Shown here: positions 23,101 to 32,159 of the stretch, piece after piece
Layout: every line of letters starts with the position of its first letter
Numbering within the stretch: the first letter of the stretch is position 1
Origin: Acanthaster planci
Lineage: Eukaryota > Echinodermata > Asteroidea > Valvatida > Acanthasteridae
Direction: 5' to 3'
DNA: 64,000 nucleotides
NCBI RefSeq assembly: GCF_001949145.1
Contig: NW_019091508.1
Coordinates: forward strand, 581,716 to 645,715
Translations under genes and position numbers: made by a program
The notes under the pieces: generated by a model
What the model was told of the DNA's origin: nothing
Database searches by the model: none
What the model saw: only the letters and a program-made list of their open reading frames with translations

Positions 23101-24911
23101 TTCTTCCGGTTGGTGTTTGCATCTTTATGTTTACTGTCGTTGACATCTTTGTATTCATTATACTTTTAAGCTATAAATAAATTCTCTTCCTAAGAATAAT
23201 TAGATTTTTCTTTTCTTTCTGTTGCCTGCTCATGTATCGTCCATTTTGAACATGTGCGTTCACGATGTGGAGAACACGGAACAGTTTGTACGTTGCATTA
23301 TACAGACACACACAGCAATTCGTGCATGCACAACTCTATTGTTTAGCCACATAAACATACCAATCCTATTGAAAGTGAAACTGACACATATTGTAATTTG
23401 CAGTTTGGAACATTACCAACCACTAAGTTGACAACTAATTAAATCCTAGTTGACTACTTCCTGGAATGTCCTTAGTAGGGTTTTATGAATACAAAAATAG
23501 CAGGAAACTATGAAGCAGTCAACTAGGCATTTAGCAGCTTACTAAAGCCTAGTTGGCTGCTAGTTTAGCAGGCTTTAATGAATATGGGCCCAGTCTACTG
23601 TCTGCTAGCTGGACCAAGAGAGGGCGCAATTTTCTCAACAACCCTGTGGTCCCAACTGAACTTCGCTGGTCGCGGTCGCATTGCATCTGCCGACTGGTAA
23701 GCTGGAGGTCGTGGGTTCGAGTCCCACCCAAGTACGCTTGTGGTGTATTTTCACAAGCCTTGGGGGCATACAAAAATCCAAAATTAAAAGTGAACACTCC
23801 CGATCAACGTGGCTCTTTTCAACCGATAAGGAGGTACTTCTGCTCGAGGCAGATATTTTGATCAAAATTCAAAGAGTGGGGCCCCAATTGCAACCCCAGG
23901 CAGCCCAATTTTTAGAATACAGTAACGCGACAACTAACTATATGCATGATACGGAACACTTGACTTTTTGAGCGATTTGGAGGTGGGAGGATTCTGATGT
24001 TGATTAGATTAGATGCTGTAGCTATTAATAGTGTTAAAATAATATCAGTTTTCTCCATTCCACGACGAAGTACGTGCTGGTACTGTTTCCGCTGTTAAGT
24101 TGAAATAGAGGCTTTCCTGGCAAGGTCTGGTCATTTGGATGGGTAATACATTACAATAGATCATAATGATGACACTAAGACTCTTTGCTTTGTATCAGCA
24201 GCCTCACGAGACTGTGTCCATTTTTAATGGGAAGTGAGGTTAATTTTCCATTTTGGGAACCTGAGAGCAAAATAACAGCAGCGAAATAAAAGTTCGTTTA
24301 AAAATTCACGCCAGTATACGTTTAGGAAAAGTTCAAATTTTAGATATATCTAAATGTTTAAAGACACATTTACAAACGCTGAAAGTGAGGCTTTGGAACC
24401 CAAAATACAGGTAGTCTGGCACAACCCCCATTGAACAGGTTACGTTGAATATAGTAGATTCAGAAAATCAGAACGAAAAGTGGATAAAGTTTATATTCTC
24501 TGAACAAAGTGATTCCACTTGAACTGAAGCATCACATTGCAATCTCCAACTGGAACATCGATAGAATTTTGAATTCTTGTTGCACTGAATGCAGTGGGTT
24601 TCATTCGATGATTAGCTTGCTACAATTTCAGTACTCAATCAAAGTTTTATTTATTTTTTTCTTTCCCCGAAAAAGGGGTCAAGCCGTTATCTGAGATATA
24701 CTACACCTGTGCCGATTTGGACACACCCACGAGGCTCCCCTACTGTGACATGGTATCGCCCGGCCTCGGGGTTCTTGTTGGTGGAAACAGCCTGGGAGCG
24801 ACCATGGCCGAGGAAATGGGGAGGATGGGAGCCGACATGATCACTGGGGAGGCGAACTGGAACCGTGATATTCCCAAAGAGGTCTTCAAAGCGAGATATA
24901 CCAATAAATAA
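14132..24911 (+). CDS. FAD-dependent oxidoreductase, DAO/sarcosine oxidase (PIPOX-like) family
   Basis: Five exons join without conflict of phase: 14132-14263, 18861-19008, 20629-21183, 22372-22515 and 24676-24911, giving 404 residues against about 390 for monomeric sarcosine oxidase and PIPOX. The N-terminus has the Rossmann motif VGAGMWG (residues 12-18), and an acidic pair follows the second strand (VVGPEEP, about 35-41). Exon 2 has FGAHYDAGRI, typical of SolA/PIPOX-like flavin oxidases. The C-terminal GNSLGATMAEEMGRMGADM matches the second FAD-contact segment. The family oxidises secondary or N-methyl amino acids to imine and hydrogen peroxide; the substrate here is unknown. In the EIYYTCADLD segment the cysteine that binds FAD covalently in PIPOX/MSOX appears to be replaced by Ile. 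The C-terminus YTNK is not a peroxisomal SKL-type signal. ATG 14132 is the first in-frame Met after a stop at 14006. Introns 1 and 4 hold transposons. Confidence 0.9.
14289..14685. mobile_element. MITE-like element built from GGGTTGA repeats, in intron 1 of the oxidase
   Basis: Starting 25 bases after the exon 1 donor, the word GGGTTGA or its complement TCAACCC occurs many times in both orientations, for example ACTTCAACCCGGGTTGAGCT. The left edge CCTTTTCA at 14289 is matched in inverse orientation by TGAAAAGG ending at 14685. Short terminal repeats with repeated inverted subterminal motifs are typical of non-autonomous DNA transposons that bind transposase at several sites. Termini are short, so the exact ends are uncertain. 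Confidence 0.5.
14690..15655. other. Intron 1 sequence without recognised elements
   Basis: This lies inside the 4.6-kb first intron of the oxidase gene. One short inverted pair (TTCCGTCTAC near 15010 and GTAGACGGAA near 15106) is visible; otherwise nothing stands out. Confidence 0.4.
15660..16130. repeat. Copy of the AAAGGAWCC inverted-repeat family, ends eroded
   Basis: Internal blocks match the element at 28195-28792 in the same orientation: TTGCTTTGATGT, GTTCAAGTTGTGAAGCCAAATTTG-like sequence, a TGGTCATGAGTATG-type block and TTAAAACCAAAAAG. The terminal inverted repeats seen in the sister copy are not recognisable here, so the limits are approximate. It lies in intron 1 of the oxidase gene. 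Confidence 0.5.
16833..16925 (+). mobile_element. tRNA-derived SINE, copy 1
   Basis: The segment has a tRNA-like A box (TGGTCGAGTGGTTGAGAC, 16843-16860) and, about 35 bases later, a B box (GGTTTGAGTCC, near 16889). It ends in GTAAGCTTGTGAATTTTTTT. The sequence aligns along its whole length with 23662-23755, including the non-tRNA tail AGTAAGCTTGTG/AGTACGCTTGTG. A shared tail beyond the tRNA body marks a SINE family rather than a tRNA gene, and the cloverleaf pairing is poor. It sits in intron 1 of the oxidase gene in the sense orientation. Confidence 0.7.
16926..17589. other. Intron 1 sequence without recognised elements
   Basis: AT-rich sequence. A 65-codon frame at 16934-17131 has no recognisable feature and is probably chance. 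Confidence 0.4.
17590..17890. repeat. Dispersed hairpin repeat, copy 2 (sister copy at 8337)
   Basis: This copy shares GGCGGCAAGG, CCATTGAAAATGTACAGGGG, TTTTCTGGCTTT, TTTCCGCTTAATCTCGTGC and AACTAATAGGAAAAACGAT with 8337-8645. A short extra segment near 17800-17835 interrupts the second arm, and the closing arm AACAAAGCCAG is lost after 17885. It is therefore a decayed copy, located in intron 1 of the oxidase. Confidence 0.65.
18086..18180. repeat. Degenerate tandem repeat of TTGCGAAATAAC units
   Basis: Five units of about 15-23 bases follow each other, each starting with TCGCGAA or TTGCGAA and mostly continuing AATAACRC-ATA. The array abuts the inverted-repeat element beginning at 18190. 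It is non-coding and lies in intron 1 of the oxidase gene. Confidence 0.6.
18190..18732. mobile_element. Non-autonomous DNA transposon with about 25-bp terminal inverted repeats
   Basis: The left arm GCTCTACGGGCATTTGGGGG followed by CACGTTC (18190-18216) pairs with the complement of GAACGTGCCCCAAATGTCCG and TAGAAC (18707-18732), with only a few mismatches. The interior is rich in CpG and in repeated GAGAGTA/TACTCTC words. It has no transposase frame. The right end lies only 128 bases upstream of exon 2 of the oxidase gene, so it occupies the 3' end of intron 1. Confidence 0.75.
19009..20628. other. Intron 2 of the oxidase gene
   Basis: A donor GTAAGG at 19009 and an acceptor CCTTGCAG at 20628 bound the intron. 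The interior has no convincing exon. Regions near 19600-20250 are CpG-containing and have short open frames on both strands that oppose one another, so they are not supported as genes. Confidence 0.6.
21184..22371. other. Intron 3 of the oxidase gene
   Basis: It runs from the donor GATG|GTAAGC to the acceptor CTCTTCCAG. No gene or defined repeat is visible inside. Confidence 0.6.
22612..22737 (+). repeat. Pyrimidine-rich (CTGT)n/(CTGC)n microsatellite
   Basis: About 125 bases consist almost only of CTGT with interspersed CTGC, CTCT and one CTAA interruption, preceded by T- and G-rich low-complexity sequence. It lies in intron 4 of the oxidase gene, about 95 bases after the donor. The long Cys/Leu/Ser-rich open frames across it are artefacts of the repeat. 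Confidence 0.9.
22878..23591. mobile_element. 714-bp non-autonomous DNA transposon with GGGYCCATATTCAT termini
   Basis: The left end GGGTCCATATTCATAAAA then CCCTGCT is matched at the right end, in inverse orientation, by GGGCCCATATTCATTAAA then GCCTGCT; 22 of 25 positions agree. The subterminal regions repeat the motif again: TTCATAAAACGCTGCTAAG near 22972 and, inverted, TTTTATGAATAC near 23481. Many copies of TAGTTG/CAACTA occur between. The interior is non-coding. It is inserted in intron 4 of the oxidase gene. Confidence 0.8.
23662..23755 (+). mobile_element. tRNA-derived SINE, copy 2
   Basis: The A-box-like part is TGGTCGCGGTCGCATTGC and the B box is GGGTTCGAGTCCC (near 23713-23725), which is a near-perfect tRNA T-arm. 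The tail AAGTACGCTTGTGGTGTATTTTC matches the tail of the copy at 16833. The anticodon arm does not fold well, and a tail shared with a second copy argues for a SINE. It lies in intron 4 of the oxidase gene, just downstream of the 714-bp element. Confidence 0.7.
23756..24675. other. 3' part of intron 4 of the oxidase gene
   Basis: AT-rich sequence that ends with a long T-rich tract and the acceptor CCCCGAAAAAG at 24675. Nothing else is recognised. Confidence 0.5.
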
Positions 24912-27900
24912 GCATAGACCGATCGATCCATGCCCTCTCGTTGTAACTGGGTTGTTTTGAATATGTCATTATTTTCATAGTTAATCGAATTTTTCTAGAC
25001 TTTCTTTTTCAGCATTCATAAATTCAGCAAGTGAAAGGTTCACAGTTTGTTTTGAAAAAAAAGACAGCTCTCCTCTACAAACTCAGTTTTATGTTAAAGA
25101 AATTTCCTATTCATGTTTTTGATATAAGAATCTAATTCAAAATTTTATAATGTTCACTAGGTAATTGACAAATTCACCAAATTACGAATATTTATGTAAA
25201 AATATTGCATTAAGTTGATAGCAGTACGGGGCATTTCTGATTTTTAGGAATGATTTTTGAAAGTAAAAAAGAGTCAGGTCTTCGTAAGTTGGTACAAAAA
25301 AAGTTTGTCGTCAAATCTTTAATTACTTTGTCTTTGAAAGGGAAATGGAAATTGCACATGTGAGATTTTTTCGTGTTTACGAATGCAATGTATTTCATGC
25401 TTTGTATGTGCCACAACTGTTGCGGTTTCTGGTGCAAAAACATCACTGGTGCTCGATGTTCCATCGACACTTTGGCGAGGATGGTTGATGGAAATTTACA
25501 TAAAAATAAGACGCAGGAGACAAGAAATGTGGGGCCACCATACTGACCTATGCACCGATTACAAATCCTATACCCAGCAAGATATGAGACGGAAGGGTAC
25601 CCCTACTTGTCCAATCCCTATACATGTACACATCCCAGAGTATTGTCACCTACCATATCCCCCTCGACGTCTTTAAAGAATTCCTGAGATTCCTATCAAC
25701 ACAAAGGTGTGGGACTGCTCTCCGTCCCACTTGCTTCATAATTATATAGAAATCCGACTCTCCAGGCTGACGCTGTCAATAAATGCCCACTACAAATACT
25801 GCATCAAAAAGCACGTTGTCATCAATGCATTTTAGTCTCGGTCAGAAATTTTAGACGGACAAAAGGTCTTTTCTATTCATTGTATCTGGTGGACTGGATA
25901 GGTGTAGATGGATCAGGCTGGGAAAAGCATGGATAGAGCAACGCTGGTCCTTCATATTCTGTGAGTTCTTAAAGCTGGGCCCTTGGCGTGAGGATTGGCC
26001 GCTCATCAATGGCTATAATAGCAGACAAGACAGCACATTCCTTTCATTGTCTGTCAAATGGCAAGACACCAAGTGTATACCATGGGGGCTATAGCCCATG
26101 TAAGAGATTGGTTCTTTTATTGGCCAGAGACAAGACTTATACGATGGAACCATAACACTGTAACCGGAGGAAGGTCTGCTCAAGGTATGGGTTTAATAGG
26201 TGGACCATGGGTGGACTGGGAGAGGTCTGGAGTCATCGTGTTTAATAAGGAACAGAACTAGGCGGGCAGACTCAAGACTTGCTCCTGGCTAGGATAAGAC
26301 GGTGACTGCCCTGCCTCCGGACTGGCTTGATCCAGAGTGGCGTGAGCAGACACGCTTGAAAGTCCAGTGGCTTTAACTGATGGATCGTTCACTGGAGTTA
26401 GGGCTAGATGCTCGGACAAAGTAACCTGGAGACACTGATGAAGCTTGGCCGAATGCCTAGATAGGGGATTCGGGCCACGAGACTTTGGATTGAATTAACA
26501 GACTTGGCCCCTGGGATAAATGGGCTAGCAGATGAAGTAGTTGTATCAACTGTCTGCACTGATTCCGACGAGTGTGGACATATGGCCCTCTAGCACCATG
26601 GATTCGTCATCAGAGCTGTCCTTGGATAAAGTGCATCCTTTACTATGCTGCACAATGTGGTAAATTTTCTTGGGATTATACCTTTGATCGGTGCTGGGTA
26701 CTGGACACCATTGACACCACGTCATCAACGGTAAGTTCATTTTAAACCAAAAACGAGTTTTTGTGTGAGCAAGGATAGATATCTACATGCAGCCCCCGTT
26801 TAAACTTCGTTGACCTAATAAATGCGTCCCGGTGAAGACTTTTTGCAACAAAAAACTTGTAAATTGCGCCACTAAGTTTTTGTTACAGCGCCCTCTTTAG
26901 AGTGTAACATGAACATGGTGACAGATGTTCTATTAATTAATTGAAACTTGCGTTTCAGTCACTGTAGCCATGCTGTAGTGTACTAACGACACATAAGGAG
27001 GAGTGTAACTAGTGTAGGACCTCTATACAGTCTAGCTGGCATCAAAGTTTCCAAAATAAGCCGCGGTTATTTTAAATGCTTCTCGCACCAGGCTTACCGG
27101 GCTTGGGCTGTCTCAGTTTCCCTGTCAAAAGCACGCACAACAAATTTCACATATTATCTACTGATAGGCCGGCAAGAATTAGACGGCGCCGTTGCAATTC
27201 ACATTCGCGACTGCCTGTCACATATGGGGGTGCACTGTTCTAATTCAAGCTCCACTGAAAACAGTGTAAAATCAACAAAGTTTGGAGCCCCATCGCGGGC
27301 AACCGAAATCCCTGAGGCCTCTCAAACAAACAAAAAAACGTGTTGTTTGGTCTTTCAGATTTCATTTGATTTCAAATTTTAGTAGATATTCATGTCTGAC
27401 AATTTTTTCAATAACATAATATTTGTCTGCTTTGCTCCCAGATGAGAGCCCCTAAATCTATATAGATGATCCTGGACCATACTTACACAATCCCACAATT
27501 TCCCGGCCCACACAGACTCTTCTTTTCGACAGAATCTGAAGGGGTAATTTCTAAGTGCTTTGGTCTGACCGAGAATTTTTCTTGAATTGGGACGGTACAC
27601 CCTTTAAGCTTTGTAATGGCTCCATGTTGGCACCATCTGGAAGTTATTAAGAGGCAGAATTATACACAACCGAACAAAGTCTGCTCTGTTTCTGTCAAAA
27701 CTGTTGTGTGTGGAATCTGTTCAGTTTACCGTTTCAACAAACTGGCTCAAGTTTAATTAAAACAAAAGAAATCAGACAAAACCCTTTGAAAAGTGTTCTA
27801 CATACCTAAACTCGGCATTTATTTCTGCGTTGAAAAAGAAAGTAATTAAGATTACAAGGACAATGCTAATCAACTGTTACCCTCTTCTAAAGAAAATAAG

Positions 27901-28194
27901 ACAGTCAAGAAACTATGTGGGTCATCAAATCTAATGACATGTATTGTAGTCTACGTAACAGCAGAAATTTCTGATATTGTTTGAGAATGGCTTGTTTCAT
28001 TAGTCCTAAGAAGCAAAGAAAACTGGTTGTCTTCCCGAACCCAAACAAATCCAAGGAATTCCGCTAAAGAATTTTTTTTTTCAAATTTCAAATATGTAAA
28101 ATTAATTGGAGAAAGAGTTTAAACATGATCATTTCACAGTTCCAAGGTTCTGTCGTAAACATCTCAAAGTAACCTCCAGTGTTAAGACTTACAA
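24912..28194. other. Region downstream of the oxidase gene, no gene recognised
   Basis: It includes the 3' untranslated region of the oxidase gene. The nearest canonical AATAAA clearly outside the coding sequence that I saw is at 25778, so the true 3' end is uncertain. From about 25850 to 26550 the base composition changes to G- and A-rich with many GGACTGG/CTGGCTTG-like words, which may be an old element that I cannot name. A minus-strand frame at 26546-26740 contains CQWCP and acidic residues but no identifiable domain. Confidence 0.35.
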
Positions 28195-28792
28195 CTTAAA
28201 GGATCCAGGAAATGAATTTTTCTTAGAATCACTTTTTGTGTATCTCTGTACTCTTCTTCCATGTACGAAGACTTTTTGACATCTTTTTTTGAGTTTACGT
28301 GAACTTGACGGTGCACTTTTTCAAACATTAAAAATTGACCAAGCATTTCTGGACAGGTGAGGGTGCTTTTGCTTTGACGTAAATCCAGAAAGACATGGTT
28401 CAGGTTGCATGTTTTCGGGTTCGAATTGTGAACGCCAAATTTGATATCTGGGAACATTTCTATAAAAAGAATTTTTGCTAGATTATTGCCATATGCTTAC
28501 ACAGCAATAAATTGCCAAAGAAAATAAAATCCGCCATAGCAGTGATTAAAAAAATCTAGAAATTTTCTGTGCACAAATCAGTGCAACATTGATGAGATTC
28601 AGTGCCTTGGATGACATCATAGTTCTGCTCATGAATATACAAATATGCTTAGTTTAAAACCAAAAAGGCATCAAACATGGGTTAAATTGCGCAACAAAAA
28701 ATTCATATCAGGTTAATTGAAACCCAAAGATGCAATTTCAAGGGTTTTTAGTAAAATTAATAAAAATGTTTCTGTTTTCTGGTTCCTTTAAG
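28195..28792. mobile_element. 598-bp MITE with CTTAAAGGAWCCAG termini (family copy 1)
   Basis: The left end CTTAAAGGATCCAGGAAA pairs with the right end, whose reverse complement reads CTTAAAGGAACCAGAAAA. Internal blocks (GTGCAACATTGATGAG, GCTCATGAATATACAAA, TTAAAACCAAAAAGGCATC) recur in the copies at 39636 and 15660. A 91-codon minus-strand frame covers the left half, but it is not kept in the other copies, so it is unlikely to be a gene. Confidence 0.7.
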
Positions 28793-29439
28793 TTGGTTTC
28801 CTGCCGCATTAAATAATGCTCCAAAAAAGATGCTATAAGCCTATATCTTTTGGTCTAGGAATCATTTCGCGCTTGCTTGTTCGCGTGTGAGTCTCCTCAC
28901 CGTTCGTTTGGGATTCGCACGAGGGAAGCGTAGACGGTAACATGTTTACTAATTATAAACCACACGTGTAATTCCAGACAAAAGGGACAAGTAAACAAAC
29001 GAAATATCAGCCACTTCCGTTCTAAATCGTGAGGTGTTTTGAAAAAGTTTGCTGTGGCAGGATGATTTGAAGCTTGACGTTAGTCCCAAAGTAATCAAAT
29101 CTAATGCCGTTATGTTTTATCAGGGGGACACTAAGCAGAATATTAAATCAGGGCCCTTTCACTCGCGCACAGAATCATTTGTCATTTCTGTCCATTTGTT
29201 AGCAAGAGAGGGCTTACAATTTTTTCGTGCCTCGAGTCTAACAGTGAAGTCTATAGGAAAGTCTGTTGTTTTGTTTAGGTACATGCACACATAACCTCTG
29301 ACAGAACTCCATGGGTGCTACTTTTCTCCACGAGATCAAACATTGTTCAACGAATAATATATTTTTCGTTAAATCCGGAGTATTTTACACATCTTCATAA
29401 AATTTAATCTAAATTTTATTTATTTTCACTTTATTTCTT
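28793..29439. other. Intergenic DNA without recognised genes
   Basis: Mostly AT-rich. An 81-codon plus-strand frame at 29049-29294 has no recognisable domain or splice context. Confidence 0.35.
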
Positions 29440-30285
29440 CTTTATACCAGGTTTCCCATTCAGTTTAATTAAAAGAACTGATCTCCCATCAGTCCCAGTA
29501 GAGGGGAATATACAGTAAAACAATAAACCCGATTTAGAAATTAACATTACCTTGATACAAGAATTTGTGTTATTACGCATACATATCTTCTAACAGTAGA
29601 GAACCAAGGATAAAATTTAATTGACACTTATTATGAACATTAAAAGCTTAAAAGGAACAGCAGCCACAAAGAATAGACCAGGTCACGTTAAAATGGATAA
29701 AAACAGCATAAAAATATTTCATCACCGATCAGTAATTGATTATTATCAAGATGTTAGTAAAACCAGCAGCTAGGATTTCACAGTGATTATAAATGTACTC
29801 TGAAAAACATTGTTAAACTGAATCATGTAACGAGTTACGAATTAAAATGATTGACAACGGACTGGACGGTTGTAAGGGTCTATCTGGAAGGTTGTTCTTG
29901 GCTTAGGCACTCCGGTAATGGAAGGTTTTCCTGTCAGCTTCAGTTTGGGGCCGTGGCAAAACAATATTCACCTTAATAGAACTTGATCTTGTGCGATAAG
30001 AGTGCCGTTCATAGACCCTGATGAGTTTGTCAGTCAGATGCTAGGAAATATTCCAGTCAAAAATTTAAAAGCCATGGTATGAAGATGCACTTCTCTACAG
30101 GAGTGTAATGATGTCCAACAAAATTGATTAAATATTTCAGTAGTGAGTGTCCTGTTTGGTGCGTTCAAACCAATCCAACGCGCCCTTTTGAGGAGTTTGT
30201 CAGCATTTTAGCTTTGTCACAATAATCAAAGTAGGGGAGAATAATTGACTCGGCAATGGCGATGTGACGGGTCACTAGTTATCTA
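29440..30285 (-). mobile_element. LINE remnant: 3' end of a non-LTR retrotransposon (CR1/Jockey group)
   Basis: Read on the minus strand, separate frames give pieces typical of the C-terminal region of LINE reverse transcriptases. ILPYFDYCDKAK near 30230 is the usual 'LPYFDYC-W' segment after the palm. RVYERHSYRTRSSS and PRPQTEADRKTFHYRSA near 29890-30020 match the 'H-YNTR...P....G..SF.Y.GA' end domain. Frames change several times and stops intervene, so it is dead. The 3' terminal part lies near 29440-29500, where the minus strand reads GGGAGATCAGTTCTTTTAA and then an AATAAA-containing tail, as in CR1-like ends. The 5' three quarters are missing, as expected from 5' truncation on insertion. 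Confidence 0.7.
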
Positions 30286-30764
30286 AACAGAGCGCCATTG
30301 GGCTGAATTGGAGTTAGAATCCAGTATCTTCAAAGTGATATAGTATTATTATATTGAAGATAATAGAATGTTGCCCCTATTTTCGTCAACACTTTCTCGA
30401 ACTATAGTCAACACAGTGCACTCATGGGGGAATAAGAACACACTTATTCCTCCGTGGGTATGCCAAACCTGAACACCGATACTTTTATTTTTATTAGTAG
30501 TTGAGGGACACAACCTTTTCCGTGTACATGTACTCTAGCACACCCACATTAGTTTGTAATAGGGTCCGCATTCATTCATAACACCTGTCTAGGTGCAAGG
30601 CGTTTGATAGGACTCAAGCACGCTACCCCATTAAGTTTAAAATTATTTGTTGGGAAGGCAAGGCGACATCATTGATGTTAGGAATTTATAATATCAATTT
30701 CCACCCATATTTGTGTCCCCCAAACGAGAGTTAGCGCTCGTAATTTGTGGGCGACTTCTTGTGC

Positions 30765-30854
30765 ATGAATGGCGTTACAACTACTCCTTGGAGCGATTCG
30801 CCCCGAGCACAGCGTTTCGGCCTCTTACCGTGTAACGTGCTCCCATCGCAACAG
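30765..30854 (+). CDS. Candidate first coding exon, unassigned
   Basis: An ATG at 30765 opens 30 codons that run into a strong donor (CAACAG|GTGAGA at 30855) in phase 0. The peptide contains TTPWSDSPRAQRFG and LPCNVLPSQQ. CpG content is higher than in the surroundings. No partner exon or family was recognised, and the minus strand also has a donor-like GTAAGA here, so strand and reality are uncertain. Confidence 0.2.
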
Positions 30855-30859
30855 GTGAG

Positions 30860-31940
30860 ACTTTTTGATCGCGAAATGTGTCTATTTCACAACATTTCTT
30901 AGCTGCTCCAGATGCTGTTTTTGTCAATGCTGACCTCGTGATGACGTCATGATGATGTCATTCTGCTATATACTTAAACTTTTTCTGCAAACCTCAGTCT
31001 TGTATATTTCTTAAAATAAAATTGTACATATCATACAGCACGCATGCATGTTTGGCAGACTCACTTTTCAAAACCGCAGGAATGCGGAAAAGCTCTACCT
31101 GGTATGTTCTGTTTCAAACAGACATACATGTAGCACGCGTACCTCTTGTCTATGTTGCAACCTGTGCCTAAGATGGATGGACAAATCGTAACTAACCATC
31201 ACGCAACTGACCAAGATCTTTGCATGCTTTGACTGGTGAGAGAAATTGAAAAATGATCTATGTCAAAACATTTGTGAGTCTGTAAGCAATCCTTTAGAAA
31301 CGCTATAATTACTCAGCAGTATCAACGTCAGGAAACTCTAGTTGCAAAGACATGCCTTTTTAAATTCCAGTGGTTTTTTTTGAACGTACGTCACGAGAAA
31401 ACAATGAGTTGGAAAAAACACATGTTAAAGCTTGGTATTAACGATACGGCTCTTTGTTTGACTGCCCCCTTCCAGCCACGGTATAGGTCAGGGCGTGCAT
31501 GCGCCTGCTTTGCCCATTTATGTGCAGAATTGCATGATTATATCCTAATGAGTGGTAGGTGCACAGATAAAGAAAAAACAACTTTCTAGCGAAGAAAATG
31601 TCATTAAATTGTAAGAAATGGAAAACATAAATTACAACCTTTCTTTGCTTTAAAGTAAGAGGAAATCAAAGAAGTGGATAAAAGTTAAATCCATCGTAGG
31701 CTAAGTGAAATCAGCCGTTTAGATGGCTCTGAGCCGTTCGGTTCCAAAGTAAGTACAGTATGTTTTCGATCATTGCGAAAAATGATTGCATTAGACCCAA
31801 GGACATAATATGAGGGCTGTTTGTTTCACACGGATCTGGATCGAGATCAGTGATATCAAAGCTGCAGGTTTGCACTATCCATTAAGCGGATTCCGTTGTC
31901 AGTAAACCAACGACAGATCACTGATTGCGACGCAAAAGTC
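30860..31940. other. Intergenic DNA without recognised genes
   Basis: No exon with paired splice sites and no clear repeat is visible. TACATGTA-type words are present, as elsewhere in the window. Confidence 0.35.
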
Positions 31941-32151
31941 TGGACTCGCAATACCCAAATGATTGAATCCACCGGCGGCCATCTTACCGTGCCAAATACG
32001 AAGGTCGTGCAAAGACTTGCTCCTCGCTGATAATCAAATCTTTCGTGGCAACAATAGTTACAGTTTCATGTGAGTAAACAATCACCTTTGTATTCGGCAT
32101 GGTAAGATGGACGCCAGTGGCTTCAGTCGACAAGAAAGCGTTGCGAGTCCA
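31941..32151. mobile_element. Palindromic MITE, copy 2 (relative at 13481)
   Basis: TGGACTCGCAA at 31941-31951 pairs exactly with TTGCGAGTCCA at 32141-32151. Inner arms GGCGGCCATCTTACCGTGCC and ACCTTTGTATTCGGCATGGT pair through CCATCTTACC and GGTAAGATGG, and AATACGAAGGT pairs with ACCTTTGTATT. The same inner arms form the hairpin at 13481-13740, so the two are members of one family. Non-coding. Confidence 0.7.
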
Positions 32152-32159
32152 TGGCTTCT

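Noticed and set aside
23662-23755. A functional tRNA gene
   Set aside because: The B box is excellent but the acceptor and anticodon stems do not form, and the tail is shared with the copy at 16833, which indicates a SINE.
25850-26550. Compositionally odd G-rich region as a possible retroelement or gene
   Set aside because: No protein motif, terminal repeat or paired splice site could be found, so no claim is made beyond its composition.
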